The notes under the pieces are model-generated. The model saw nothing but the letters and a program-made list of their open reading frames with translations, was not told the origin of the DNA and made no database searches. The position numbers were made by a program, and so were the translations under genes. 64,000 nucleotides of DNA from Candidatus Planktophila dulcis (GTDB taxonomy: Bacteria; Actinomycetota; Actinomycetes; Nanopelagicales; Nanopelagicaceae), in the NCBI RefSeq assembly GCF_002288225.1, contig NZ_CP016777.1, positions 1,116,001 to 1,180,000 on the forward strand, read 5' to 3'. This document shows positions 55,934 to 64,000 of the stretch, one piece after another (positions within the stretch are counted from its first letter, which is position 1; every line of letters begins with the position of its first letter).

Positions 55934-55941
55934 CTGCGACT

Positions 55942-56751
55942 ATGTCAGAGATAAAGCCAGGTTTTGCACGCGACTGGGTCGAATTCGCAGATCCCAACGA
56001 TGAAGAAGAAATCTTCAAATGCGACCTCACCTGGTTGACCTCCTTCTGGACCTGCATCTATGGCGATGGCTGCCAGGGTGTTTTCAAAGACCGTCCTAAT
56101 GATGGGTGCTGCACAGAAGGTGCGATGTATTCAGATGAAGATGATGAAGAGCGCGTTCGTAAGGCAGCAGAATTCCTGACTCCAGATATGTGGCAGTTCT
56201 ATGAAGCAGCTCGCCCAAAGAAGCCAGGTGGAAAACTTCGTATTACAGATCTCGATGAAGATAATGATCGCAAGACTCGCACTGTCAATAATGCGTGCAT
56301 CTTCCTTAACCGTAAAGGCCATGAAGCTCCAGGCTTTACTGGTGACTTCGGTTGCGTACTACACCACCTTGCACAGAAGAGAAATATTCACTTTGTAGAT
56401 ACAAAGCCTGATGTATGTTGGCAATTACCACTTCGCAGAAGTTTTGAAACTCGCGAAGTTGGCGAGCGCGAATATTCAGTCACGGTCATTGGTGAATATG
56501 AACGCCTTGGTTGGGGCGATGGCGGAGAAGATTTCGATTGGTACTGCACAAGTAATACCGATGCTCACGTCGGTAGTGAACCTGTGTATATCTCCAACAA
56601 GGCTGAGCTTTCACAGTTGATGGGTAAGGATGCATATGCGATCCTGGCTGAGCACTGTGATCGCCGCGTTCAGGGTATTCGCGATGCTCAGGCTCGCTCA
56701 CTGCCGCTCTTTATTATTCAACACCCAGCCACTCTCGCTGCCGGCAAGTAG
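55942..56751 (+). CDS. Cysteine-rich conserved hypothetical protein
   Basis: 269 aa, soluble, not recognised beyond a general likeness to conserved actinobacterial hypotheticals. It has ten cysteines. Five are clustered early (27, 38, 44, 56, 57, in CIYGDGCQGVF and NDGCCTEG), others are in NNACIFL, FGCVLHH, DVCWQLP, WYCTSN and EHCDRR. The pattern suggests a bound zinc or iron-sulfur centre, as in other cysteine-rich cytoplasmic proteins, but this is inference. It is acidic near residues 18-24 and 64-70. It lies between proC and radA. Confidence 0.6.
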   Translation: MSEIKPGFARDWVEFADPNDEEEIFKCDLTWLTSFWTCIYGDGCQGVFKDRPNDGCCTEGAMYSDEDDEERVRKAAEFLTPDMWQFYEAARPKKPGGKLRITDLDEDNDRKTRTVNNACIFLNRKGHEAPGFTGDFGCVLHHLAQKRNIHFVDTKPDVCWQLPLRRSFETREVGEREYSVTVIGEYERLGWGDGGEDFDWYCTSNTDAHVGSEPVYISNKAELSQLMGKDAYAILAEHCDRRVQGIRDAQARSLPLFIIQHPATLAAGK

Positions 56752-56765
56752 TCAGCGCTCTCCTC

Positions 56766-56771
56766 TAACCT
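56766..56771 (+). promoter_or_regulatory. -10 element TAACCT of radA, leaderless spacing
   Basis: TAACCT is at -12 to -7 of the ATG at 56778, with no purine-rich ribosome site between. The -35 region is weak. Confidence 0.55.
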
Positions 56772-56777
56772 ACGACT

Positions 56778-58145
56778 ATGGCTAAGGTTGAGAAGGAACC
56801 ATTTCGTTGCTCTGAATGTGGATGGGCATCGCAGAAATGGGTTGGTCGCTGCGGTGAGTGCCAAGCATGGGGCTCTGTTGAAGAGTTAGCCGCTCCTAAG
56901 AAACTCTCACTCGTTGCAGGCACTGTCACCTCAAAGGCCACACCTATCGGCGATGTTGATCTCTCATCTGCTCGTGCACGTGCCACAGGTGTATCTGAAC
57001 TCGATCGCGTATTAGGTGGCGGGCTAGTACCAGGGGCAGCAATCCTTCTTGCTGGCGAACCTGGAGTTGGTAAATCAACTCTTCTCTTATCAGTTGCTGC
57101 GCAAACTGCCGCTAAAGGAATTCCTGCCCTCTATATCTCAGGTGAAGAATCTGCCTCCCAAGTTCGACTTCGTGCCGAACGTATCAATGCAGTTGACCCC
57201 AAGTTATTTCTTGCATCTGAAACAGATTTAGGCGCAGTCATTGCCCATATCGATGCAGTTAAACCTGAACTTCTCATCATCGACTCCGTGCAGACAATTG
57301 GTTCATCTACGGCAGATGGCTCACCTGGCGGTGTCACACAGGTGCGTGAAGTTGCTGGTGCACTCATTCGCATCTGTAAAGATCGCGATATCACTCTGCT
57401 TCTGGTTGGCCATGTCACTAAAGATGGATCTATTGCAGGCCCAAGACTTCTTGAACATATCGTCGATGTTGTTCTGCAATTCGAAGGTGAGCGTCACTCA
57501 CGCCTTCGCCTTATCCGCGCCATAAAGAATCGTTTTGGTGCAAGTGATGAAGTGGGGTGCTTTGACTTAAGTGATACTGGTATTGAAAGTGTTCTCGACC
57601 CCACAGGGCTCTTCACATCGCGCCATGCAGAACCTGTGCCGGGCACATGCGTCACAGTCACTCTCGAAGGTCGCAGGCCACTGCTTGCAGAAATCCAGGC
57701 ACTTGTGAGCGCAGGGCGAGAAAATGATTTCGGAAATGCTCGTCGCGTCACAAGCGGCCTCGATTCAGCCCGCACATCAATGACACTTGCAGTCCTTGAA
57801 CTTCGTGCACATATTCGCGTCGGTGGTCGTGATGTCTATGCAGCAACTGTGGGCGGAATGAAGATGTCTGAACCTGCTGCAGATTTAGCTCTTGCACTGG
57901 CTGTGGCATCTGCTGCAAAAGGTTTAGCACTTCCAGCAGATCTTGTTGCTATCGGTGAAGTCGGCCTTGCTGGGGAGATTCGCAAAGTAAGCGGTGTTTC
58001 TCGTCGCCTTGCTGAGGCTTACCGCCTTGGATTTAAGCGCGCACTTGTTCCAGCAGGTTCTGATGTGAAGATCGATGGAATGGAAGTCGTTGAAGTCTCT
58101 CGCCTTGATCAAGCGCTGCAGCAAGTAAAAATCACTGGCGAATAA
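56778..58145 (+). CDS. radA: DNA repair protein RadA
   Basis: 455 aa, standard length. It has an N-terminal zinc finger (Cys11/14/25/28), a RecA-like core with Walker A GEPGVGKST, the RadA-specific IKNRFGASDEVGCF motif, and a C-terminal Lon-protease-like domain (GGMKMSEPAADLALALAV). It is a DnaB-like helicase acting in recombination intermediate processing. It overlaps mutY by one base. The disA gene that commonly follows radA in actinobacteria is absent here. Confidence 0.97.
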   Translation: MAKVEKEPFRCSECGWASQKWVGRCGECQAWGSVEELAAPKKLSLVAGTVTSKATPIGDVDLSSARARATGVSELDRVLGGGLVPGAAILLAGEPGVGKSTLLLSVAAQTAAKGIPALYISGEESASQVRLRAERINAVDPKLFLASETDLGAVIAHIDAVKPELLIIDSVQTIGSSTADGSPGGVTQVREVAGALIRICKDRDITLLLVGHVTKDGSIAGPRLLEHIVDVVLQFEGERHSRLRLIRAIKNRFGASDEVGCFDLSDTGIESVLDPTGLFTSRHAEPVPGTCVTVTLEGRRPLLAEIQALVSAGRENDFGNARRVTSGLDSARTSMTLAVLELRAHIRVGGRDVYAATVGGMKMSEPAADLALALAVASAAKGLALPADLVAIGEVGLAGEIRKVSGVSRRLAEAYRLGFKRALVPAGSDVKIDGMEVVEVSRLDQALQQVKITGE

Positions 58146-58993
58146 TGCTCGAGAAAGAGATTATTTCTTGGTTTAAGAAGAATAAACGAGATCTTCCATG
58201 GCGCAAGACTGACACATGGGGCGTTTTAGTTTCAGAATTTATGTTGCAGCAAACTCCGGTCAATCGAGTGCTCCCTGTTTATATCGAGTGGATGAAACGC
58301 TGGCCAACTCCCGCACTGCTTGCCAAAGCAACTCCTGCGCAAGTAATTACTGCATGGGGTCGCCTTGGTTACCCACGTCGTGCACTGCGATTGCATGAAT
58401 GTGCAAAGGTGATTACTACCCAATACAAGGGAGTTATTCCACGAGAGGAATCAGAGCTGCGCAAGCTTCCCGGCATCGGTGAATACACAGCAGCTGCCTT
58501 GGTCGCCTTTGCATTTAGTGGGCGCTCACTCGTACTCGATATCAATATCCGAAGGCTCTTTGCTCGCATTATTGATGGAGTTGAATCCCCCAAGCTCTCT
58601 GCCACAAAGGATGAGAAATCACGCTATGAAGAACTCATTCCAAAGAAAGATCCGCATTTATGGGCAGCTGCCACGATGGAGCTCGGTGCACTGGTGTGCA
58701 CATCACAATCGCCTAAGTGCGGAATCTGCCCAGTGGCACACGAGTGCACATGGCGCAGTCTTGATTATCCAAAATCAGATCTCATAAAGCGCACGCAGAG
58801 TTGGCATGGAACTGATCGCCAATGTCGCGGAACTGTTGTGCAGGCGCTGCGTGAGAATGATGTGCTCACCAAAGCTCAGATATCACAGCTGTGGGATGTT
58901 CCATCACAGCTCGAGAAAGCCTTACTGACGCTTCTCGATGATGGACTTATCGAATCTCGCGGCAAGAATAAATATTCACTGCCAAGAAATTAA
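58145..58993 (+). CDS. mutY: A/G-specific adenine glycosylase MutY
   Basis: 282 aa. The catalytic Glu31 is in SEFMLQQTPVNRV, the helix-hairpin-helix ends in LPGIGEYTAAAL, and Asp132 is in VLDINIRRL. The 4Fe-4S loop Cys185-x6-Cys192-x2-Cys195-x5-Cys201 is intact. It removes adenine mispaired with 8-oxoguanine. Most MutY proteins are ~350 aa; here the C-terminal MutT-like recognition domain is short or replaced by a ~80-residue winged-helix-like tail. One base separates its stop from the clpC stop on the other strand. Confidence 0.93.
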   Translation: MLEKEIISWFKKNKRDLPWRKTDTWGVLVSEFMLQQTPVNRVLPVYIEWMKRWPTPALLAKATPAQVITAWGRLGYPRRALRLHECAKVITTQYKGVIPREESELRKLPGIGEYTAAALVAFAFSGRSLVLDINIRRLFARIIDGVESPKLSATKDEKSRYEELIPKKDPHLWAAATMELGALVCTSQSPKCGICPVAHECTWRSLDYPKSDLIKRTQSWHGTDRQCRGTVVQALRENDVLTKAQISQLWDVPSQLEKALLTLLDDGLIESRGKNKYSLPRN

Positions 58994-58994
58994 T

Positions 58995-61496
58995 TTAGGC
59001 AGTAGGTGCTTCCGCTAGATCCCCAGGGCTATCAGGTGATGAAACCTTGGGTGAGCCTGTAAAGGTGAATTTCGCATCTGCATCAACACCTTCAACATCG
59101 ACCACAATGATTTCACCAGCCTTAAGCTCGTTAAACAAGATGCGCTCTGAAAGTGAATCTTCAATCTCACGTTGAATGACGCGACGCAATGGACGCGCAC
59201 CAAGGAGTGGGTCATAACCACGCAGAGCAAGGAGATCCTTAGCAGCCTGTGTGAGTTCGATTCCCATGTCCTTAGCCTTCAAACGCTCATCAAGGTTAGC
59301 AATCATGAGATCCACGATGTGAATAATCTGTTCTCTCGTGAGCTGGTGGAAGACGATGACATCATCGATGCGGTTAAGAAATTCTGGGCGGAAGTGGTTC
59401 TTGAGTTCATCTTGAACCTTGCCCTTCATGCGATCGTAATTCGTTAAATCATCATCAGCGTTGGAGAAGCCAAGCCCAAGTGACTTAGAGATATCGCGTG
59501 TTCCAAGGTTGGTTGTCATGATGATGACAGTGTTCTTAAAGTCGACTGTGCGACCTTGTGAATCTGTCAGGCGACCATCTTCAAGAACCTGAAGAAGTGA
59601 GTTAAAGATATCTGGGTGTGCCTTTTCGATCTCATCAAAGAGAACAACAGAGAATGGACGACGACGAACCTTCTCAGTCAGCTGTCCACCTTCGTCATAG
59701 CCGACATAGCCTGGAGGTGCACCGAATAGACGTGAGGCTGTGTGGCGCTCTGAATATTCAGACATATCAAGTTGAATCAACGCTGTCTCATCACCAAAGA
59801 GGAATGAGGCAAGTGTGCGTGAGAGTTCAGTCTTACCAACGCCTGAAGGGCCAGCGAAGATAAATGATCCACCAGGGCGCTTAGGATCTTTTAGACCTGC
59901 ACGAGTACGGCGGATTGCTTGTGACAGAGCCTTAATCGCTTGATCTTGACCAATAACGCGGCGGTGAAGTTCATCTTCCATGCGAAGAAGACGCGCAGTC
60001 TCTTCTTCAGTCAACTTAAATACTGGAATACCCGTTGATGCTGAAAGCACCTGAGCGATGAGTTCTTCATCGACTTCAGTGACCTTATCGAGATCGGTTG
60101 CCTTCCAATTCTTTTCTGCTTCTTGCTTCTCTTGGATAAGAGTCTTCTCCTTATCGCGAAGAGTTGCAGCACCTTCAAAATCTTGTCCATCGATTGCAGA
60201 TTCCTTAGCTTTGCGAGCATCAGCGATCTTGTCATCGAATGCGCGAAGTTCAGCAGGTGCTGTCATGCGCTTTATGCGAAGACGTGAGCCTGCCTCATCA
60301 ATAAGGTCAATTGCCTTATCGGGAAGGAAGCGATCTGAGACATAACGGTCTGCAAGATTTGCAGCTGCAGCCAGTGCGCCATCTGTGATGGAGACACGGT
60401 GGTGTGTTTCATAACGATCGCGAAGACCCTTAAGAATTTCGATGGTGTGAGCCACAGATGGCTCCTTCACCTGAATAGGTTGGAAACGACGCTCAAGTGC
60501 TGCATCTTTTTCAATGTGCTTGCGGTACTCATCAAGAGTTGTTGCACCAATTGTCTGGAGCTCACCGCGAGCAAGCATCGGCTTTAAAATGCTTGCTGCA
60601 TCAATAGCACCTTCAGCTGCTCCTGCGCCAACGAGTGTGTGAATTTCATCGATAAAGATAATGATGTCACCGCGAGTTTTAATCTCTTTAAGAACCTTCT
60701 TCAAACGCTCTTCAAAATCTCCACGGTAGCGAGAGCCAGCAACGAGTGCACCTAAATCAAGTGAGTAGAGCTGCTTATCTTTGAGTGTTTCAGGAACATC
60801 GTTCTTAGCAATAGCTTGGGCAAGACCTTCAACAACTGCAGTCTTTCCAACACCTGGCTCACCAATAAGAACTGGGTTGTTCTTTGTGCGACGAGAGAGA
60901 ACCTGCATTACGCGTTCGATCTCTAATTCACGACCAATAACAGGATCGAGCTTTCCTTCACGAGCAGCTGCTGTGAGGTTGCGACCGAATTGATCAAGGA
61001 CGAGTGATGTTGATGGAGTTCCTTCTGCAGGACCACCTTGTGCAACGGTCTCTTTTCCTTGATATCCGGAAAGTAATTGAATAACTTGTTGGCGCACGCG
61101 ATTGAGATCTGCGCCAAGCTTTACGAGAACTTGAGCTGCAACGCCTTCGCCTTCGCGAATAAGTCCAAGAAGAATATGTTCTGTGCCGATGTAGTTGTGG
61201 CCAAGTTGTAGCGCTTCACGAAGTGAAAGTTCAAGAACTTTCTTTGCACGTGGAGTAAATGGAATGTGGCCACTTGGTGCTTGCTGTCCTTGACCAATGA
61301 TTTCTTCCACTTGAGCGCGAACGCCTTCAAGTGAGATGCCGAGAGATTCAAGACCCTTTGCAGCAACGCCTTCACCTTCGTGGATAAGACCGAGGAGGAT
61401 GTGTTCTGTGCCGATGTAGTTGTGGTTGAGCATGCGTGCTTCTTCTTGAGCTAGGACAACAACGCGTCGAGCTCGATCGGTAAAGCGCTCAAACAT
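58995..61496 (-). CDS. clpC: ATP-dependent Clp protease ATP-binding subunit ClpC
   Basis: 833 aa from the ATG at 61496 ([11 protein letters not shown]), the conserved ClpC start. GAAGGAG lies eight bases upstream. An ATG two codons earlier is too close to it. Domains: two N-terminal Clp-N repeats (about 1-145), AAA-1 with [13 protein letters not shown] and [12 protein letters not shown], a coiled M-domain with a UVR motif near [16 protein letters not shown], then AAA-2 with [15 protein letters not shown] and [11 protein letters not shown]. It unfolds substrates for ClpP. Gly/Ser/Pro-rich C-terminus. Confidence 0.97.
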   Translation of the reverse strand: MFERFTDRARRVVVLAQEEARMLNHNYIGTEHILLGLIHEGEGVAAKGLESLGISLEGVRAQVEEIIGQGQQAPSGHIPFTPRAKKVLELSLREALQLGHNYIGTEHILLGLIREGEGVAAQVLVKLGADLNRVRQQVIQLLSGYQGKETVAQGGPAEGTPSTSLVLDQFGRNLTAAAREGKLDPVIGRELEIERVMQVLSRRTKNNPVLIGEPGVGKTAVVEGLAQAIAKNDVPETLKDKQLYSLDLGALVAGSRYRGDFEERLKKVLKEIKTRGDIIIFIDEIHTLVGAGAAEGAIDAASILKPMLARGELQTIGATTLDEYRKHIEKDAALERRFQPIQVKEPSVAHTIEILKGLRDRYETHHRVSITDGALAAAANLADRYVSDRFLPDKAIDLIDEAGSRLRIKRMTAPAELRAFDDKIADARKAKESAIDGQDFEGAATLRDKEKTLIQEKQEAEKNWKATDLDKVTEVDEELIAQVLSASTGIPVFKLTEEETARLLRMEDELHRRVIGQDQAIKALSQAIRRTRAGLKDPKRPGGSFIFAGPSGVGKTELSRTLASFLFGDETALIQLDMSEYSERHTASRLFGAPPGYVGYDEGGQLTEKVRRRPFSVVLFDEIEKAHPDIFNSLLQVLEDGRLTDSQGRTVDFKNTVIIMTTNLGTRDISKSLGLGFSNADDDLTNYDRMKGKVQDELKNHFRPEFLNRIDDVIVFHQLTREQIIHIVDLMIANLDERLKAKDMGIELTQAAKDLLALRGYDPLLGARPLRRVIQREIEDSLSERILFNELKAGEIIVVDVEGVDADAKFTFTGSPKVSSPDSPGDLAEAPTA

Positions 61497-61624
61497 GGGC
61501 ATTACTCCTTCTACTTAATTCAACGAACTATCGGTAAGCCTATAACCCAGCGTGGGCAAGGCGCGAGGTGGAATGGCTATATGTCATAGAACCCCAGATA
61601 TGGGGTCGATATTCCCGCCAGAGG

Positions 61625-62119
61625 CTAGAGATTGAGGAGCATGCGGGTATTGCCCAGGGTATTGGGCTTTACCGACTCGAGATCAAGGAATTCGGCAACA
61701 CCTGCGTCATAGGAGCGCAGGAGCTGCTGATAGACATCGGAATCCACAGGTGTGCCATGAATTTCAACAAAACCGTGGCGACTAAAGAACTCTGTTTGAA
61801 AAGTGAGACAGAAAATTCTCTCCACACCAATCTCGCGGGCACGTTCAATAATGCGCTCCATCAATTTGTTGCCAATACCTTGCTTATGCAAACTCTCTTT
61901 CACAGCAACTGTGCGAACTTCAGCCAAATCTTCCCAGAGTGTGTGGAGTGCTCCGCATCCCACAACTTTTCCATCAAGTTCTGCAACAGTAAATTCCTGC
62001 ACGCCTTCATAAAGTGTCACCGTCTCTTTTGCCAGCATCTGACCTGGGGCGGCATAGGAATCAACGAGTTCGCGGATTGCCTTCACATCACTTGTCTTAG
62101 CAGGACGAATAACAAGCAT
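61625..62119 (-). CDS. argA: Amino-acid N-acetyltransferase ArgA (GNAT family, Rv2747 type)
   Basis: 164 aa stand-alone GNAT domain. It closely follows the mycobacterial N-acetylglutamate synthase pattern: IRPAKTSDVKAIRELVDSYA, TLYEGVQEFTVAE, GCGALHTLWEDLAEVRTVAV, the acetyl-CoA loop KQGIGNKLM, FFSRHGF, and the C-terminal SYDAGVAEFLDLESVKPN. It acetylates glutamate (or glutamine), the first step of arginine synthesis. It starts three bases after the lysS stop, so the two are probably co-transcribed. It has no amino-acid-kinase domain, unlike E. coli ArgA. Confidence 0.9.
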   Translation of the reverse strand: MLVIRPAKTSDVKAIRELVDSYAAPGQMLAKETVTLYEGVQEFTVAELDGKVVGCGALHTLWEDLAEVRTVAVKESLHKQGIGNKLMERIIERAREIGVERIFCLTFQTEFFSRHGFVEIHGTPVDSDVYQQLLRSYDAGVAEFLDLESVKPNTLGNTRMLLNL

Positions 62120-62121
62120 TC

Positions 62122-63630
62122 TTAATCTGCTTCAGGTTTTACGAGTGGGAACAAAATAGTTTCACGGATTCCAAGACCAGTCAGCGCCATGAGAAGTCGG
62201 TCAACGCCCATTCCCATTCCGCCCATAGGTGGCATTCCAAATTCCATAGCACGTAAGAAATCTTCATCGACCTGCATCGCTTCAAGATCGCCCTTAGCTC
62301 CAAGCTGTGCTTGTTCAATCAGACGCTCGCGTTGAATCACTGGGTCAATAAGTTCTGAGTATCCGGTTGCAAGTTCAAAGCCATCAACATAGAGATCCCA
62401 TTTTTCAACAACTCCAGGAGTTTCGCGATGTGCACGAACAAGTGGAGAAGTATCAACTGGGTATCCCATAACAAATGTTGGCTCTACCAATTTATCTTGA
62501 GCAACATGCTCAAAGATCTCTTCGGCGAGCTTGCCTGTTACCCACTTTGGGTCAATCTTCATACCGAGTTTTGTTGCATACTTCTTCAGCTCATCGATGG
62601 AAGTAAGCGCTGTTACCTGCTCGCCTACTCCTTCAGAGATTGCGTCATAGAGTGAGATCTCTTTCCATGTGCCACCAAGATCTGCTTGGCGACCATCGTG
62701 ATGTGTCACCACATGTGAACCAGCAACTGCCATGGCTGCATTTTGAATAAGAGAACGTGTGACATCAGCAATAGAGCGCCAATCGCCATAGGCCATGTAT
62801 GACTCGACCATTGCAAACTCTGGTGAGTGTGAAGAATCTGCGCCTTCATTACGGAAATTACGATTGATTTCAAAGACGCGCTCAATGCCACCGACAACGC
62901 AACGCTTTAGGAAAAGCTCAGGTGCAATACGCATGTAGAGATCCATATCGTATGCATTACTAAATGTCTTAAATGGACGAGCAGTAGCTCCACCATGCAT
63001 CACCTGAAGCATGGGTGTCTCTACCTCAATAAAGCTTTCACTATTAAATGTCTCTCGCAATGAACGCATCACAGCAGGGCGCATACGTGCTGCTGCACGT
63101 GCTTCAGGGCGAACAATCAAATCCACATAACGCATTCGAACGCGAGTCTCTTCAGACATCGGTTTGTGGTCGTTAGGAAGCGGGCGAAGAGACTTTGAAG
63201 CAAGAGCCCATGACGTTGCAAGGATAGAAAGTTCACCGCGCTTGGAAGTAATAATTTCTCCAGTAACAGAGACCATGTCACCTAAATCAATATCGGATTT
63301 CCATGCATCGAGTTGATCTTGTCCCACTTGATCCAGAGATAGCATCGCCTGAAGTTCAGTTCCATCGCCTTCGCGAAGAGTTGCAAAGCAAAGTTTTCCT
63401 GTGTCGCGCTTAAAGATGATGCGCCCTGTCAGGCTTTCAATATCTCCGGTGGCCACATCAACGGCAAGATCTGTGTATTTGTCGCGAACTTCCTTCAAAG
63501 ATTTAGTGCGGGCTACTGCAACCGGATATGGCTCAATTCCGCGCTCAATAAGGCTTGCACGCTTCTCGCGACGAATCCGAAGTTGCTCGGGTAGGTCATC
63601 CTCTGTGGCGGGCGAGTTATCGGTTGTCAT
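62122..63630 (-). CDS. lysS: Lysyl-tRNA synthetase (class II)
   Basis: 502 aa. The N-terminal OB-fold anticodon-binding domain covers about residues 50-170. Class II motifs are visible: motif 1 near RPAVMRSLRETFNSE, motif 2 FRNEGADSSHSPEFAMVE and motif 3 GMGMGVDRLLMAL. It attaches lysine to tRNA-Lys. The start is ATG at 63630; a TAGACT lies about nine bases upstream. The gene sits 25 bases downstream of coaX in the same direction. Confidence 0.97.
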   Translation of the reverse strand: MTTDNSPATEDDLPEQLRIRREKRASLIERGIEPYPVAVARTKSLKEVRDKYTDLAVDVATGDIESLTGRIIFKRDTGKLCFATLREGDGTELQAMLSLDQVGQDQLDAWKSDIDLGDMVSVTGEIITSKRGELSILATSWALASKSLRPLPNDHKPMSEETRVRMRYVDLIVRPEARAAARMRPAVMRSLRETFNSESFIEVETPMLQVMHGGATARPFKTFSNAYDMDLYMRIAPELFLKRCVVGGIERVFEINRNFRNEGADSSHSPEFAMVESYMAYGDWRSIADVTRSLIQNAAMAVAGSHVVTHHDGRQADLGGTWKEISLYDAISEGVGEQVTALTSIDELKKYATKLGMKIDPKWVTGKLAEEIFEHVAQDKLVEPTFVMGYPVDTSPLVRAHRETPGVVEKWDLYVDGFELATGYSELIDPVIQRERLIEQAQLGAKGDLEAMQVDEDFLRAMEFGMPPMGGMGMGVDRLLMALTGLGIRETILFPLVKPEAD

Positions 63631-63655
63631 AGTGCAGTGAGTCTACCTTTTATAG

Positions 63656-64000
63656 CTACTGATTCTTCTCATGAATAAGGCGAAGGCCAATAAGAGTCAG
63701 ATCTGGCTCATGCTCATCGATAGTTTCAGATACTCCAATGATGAGTGGAGCAAGGCCACCTGTTGCAATCACGGTGGGAGCATCATCATAATCCTTCGCC
63801 AATTCTGCAGTGATTCGATCAACGAGACCATCTACTTGTCCAGCAAATCCAAAGATAGTTCCAGATTGAAGAGCTTCAACGGTGTTCTTTCCAATAACGC
63901 TCTTTGGTCGAACAAGTTCGACTTTGCGAAGCTGGGCTGCGCGAGCAGCGAGAGCATCCACTGAAATTTCAATTCCGGGCGCTAACGCTCCACCGAGGAA
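63656..64000 (-). CDS. coaX: Type III pantothenate kinase CoaX (5' part outside window)
   Basis: Only the C-terminal ~114 residues are inside the window; the frame is open through base 64000. The visible GGALAPGIEISVDALAARAA is the conserved CoaX region around the second phosphate/pantothenate site, followed by KNTVEALQSGTIFGFAGQVD and VIATGGLAPLI. It phosphorylates pantothenate in CoA synthesis and is a member of the ASKHA fold that needs a monovalent cation. The coaX-lysS order is common in actinobacteria. Confidence 0.9.
   Translation of the reverse strand, partial: FLGGALAPGIEISVDALAARAAQLRKVELVRPKSVIGKNTVEALQSGTIFGFAGQVDGLVDRITAELAKDYDDAPTVIATGGLAPLIIGVSETIDEHEPDLTLIGLRLIHEKNQ

Noticed and set aside
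61591-61606. ACCCCA-GATA-TGGGGT hairpin after argA
   Set aside because: Could be a terminator for lysS-argA, but the stem is only six pairs and no T-run follows; not strong enough to list as a feature.
61568-62125. 185-aa open frame opposite argA
   Set aside because: Antisense shadow of a well-conserved acetyltransferase; composition is typical of a reverse frame and there is no ribosome site.
1-64000. CRISPR arrays, insertion sequences, phage or toxin-antitoxin genes
   Set aside because: No repeated spacers, transposase-like proteins or small paired genes were seen; codon and gene style are uniform.

Overview
The window is about 64 kb of a compact, fairly low-GC (roughly mid-to-high 40s percent by eye) chromosome. 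I infer a genome-streamlined aquatic actinobacterium, probably the freshwater acI lineage (Nanopelagicales / 'Ca. Planktophila'-like). The basis is actinobacterial gene content (Rv2747-type ArgA, ClpC, XPB helicase with its partner, system II cytochrome c maturation beside men genes, menaquinone pathway), short or no intergenic gaps, many 1-4 nt stop/start overlaps and many starts that look leaderless. This assignment was not confirmed by any search. No gap between genes exceeds about 165 bases, and I see no insertion sequence, prophage, CRISPR array or rRNA.

Layout. 1-1171 (-): 5' part of a Tat-exported sugar-binding protein, with two palindromes in its leader. 1.3-12.1 kb: a sugar-acid island on both strands. 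fucD, an SDR and msrB run leftward; an aldo/keto reductase, mutarotase, FAH-family hydrolase, 2-hydroxyacid dehydrogenase, lactonase, an RbsBAC-type ABC transporter and a PsiE-like gene run rightward. Together these make an oxidative, non-phosphorylating L-fucose route ending in pyruvate plus lactate. 12.1-14.7 kb (-): a polar amino-acid ABC transporter. 14.8 kb: tRNA-Tyr(GTA). 15.0-16.4 kb (+): yajQ and rarD.

16.3-33.1 kb (-): one very tight array menG-nuoABCDEFGHIJKLMN-polyprenyl synthase. It encodes all 14 subunits of complex I flanked by the last menaquinone methylase and a tail-length prenyl synthase. 33.1-40.3 kb: bioY, menF (+), menD-menC-menB (-), menE-menA (+). 40.4-45.5 kb: a PLDc_N membrane protein, a two-repeat PQ-loop/SWEET-like protein, then ccsB-resB-ccdA-resA and a histidine phosphatase (-), which is a system II cytochrome c maturation operon. 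Quinone synthesis, complex I and cytochrome c assembly therefore sit side by side as an aerobic respiratory block.

45.5-51.5 kb: HAD hydrolase, helicase-associated protein, M20 peptidase, XPB helicase and a glutaredoxin. 51.6-55.1 kb: two secreted proteins, one a metalloprotease-like Fn3 protein. 55.1-59.0 kb: proC, a cysteine-rich unknown, radA and mutY. 59.0-64.0 kb (-): coaX (cut by the window end), lysS, argA and clpC, a recognisably actinobacterial neighbourhood that lacks disA between radA and mutY and lsr2 beside clpC.
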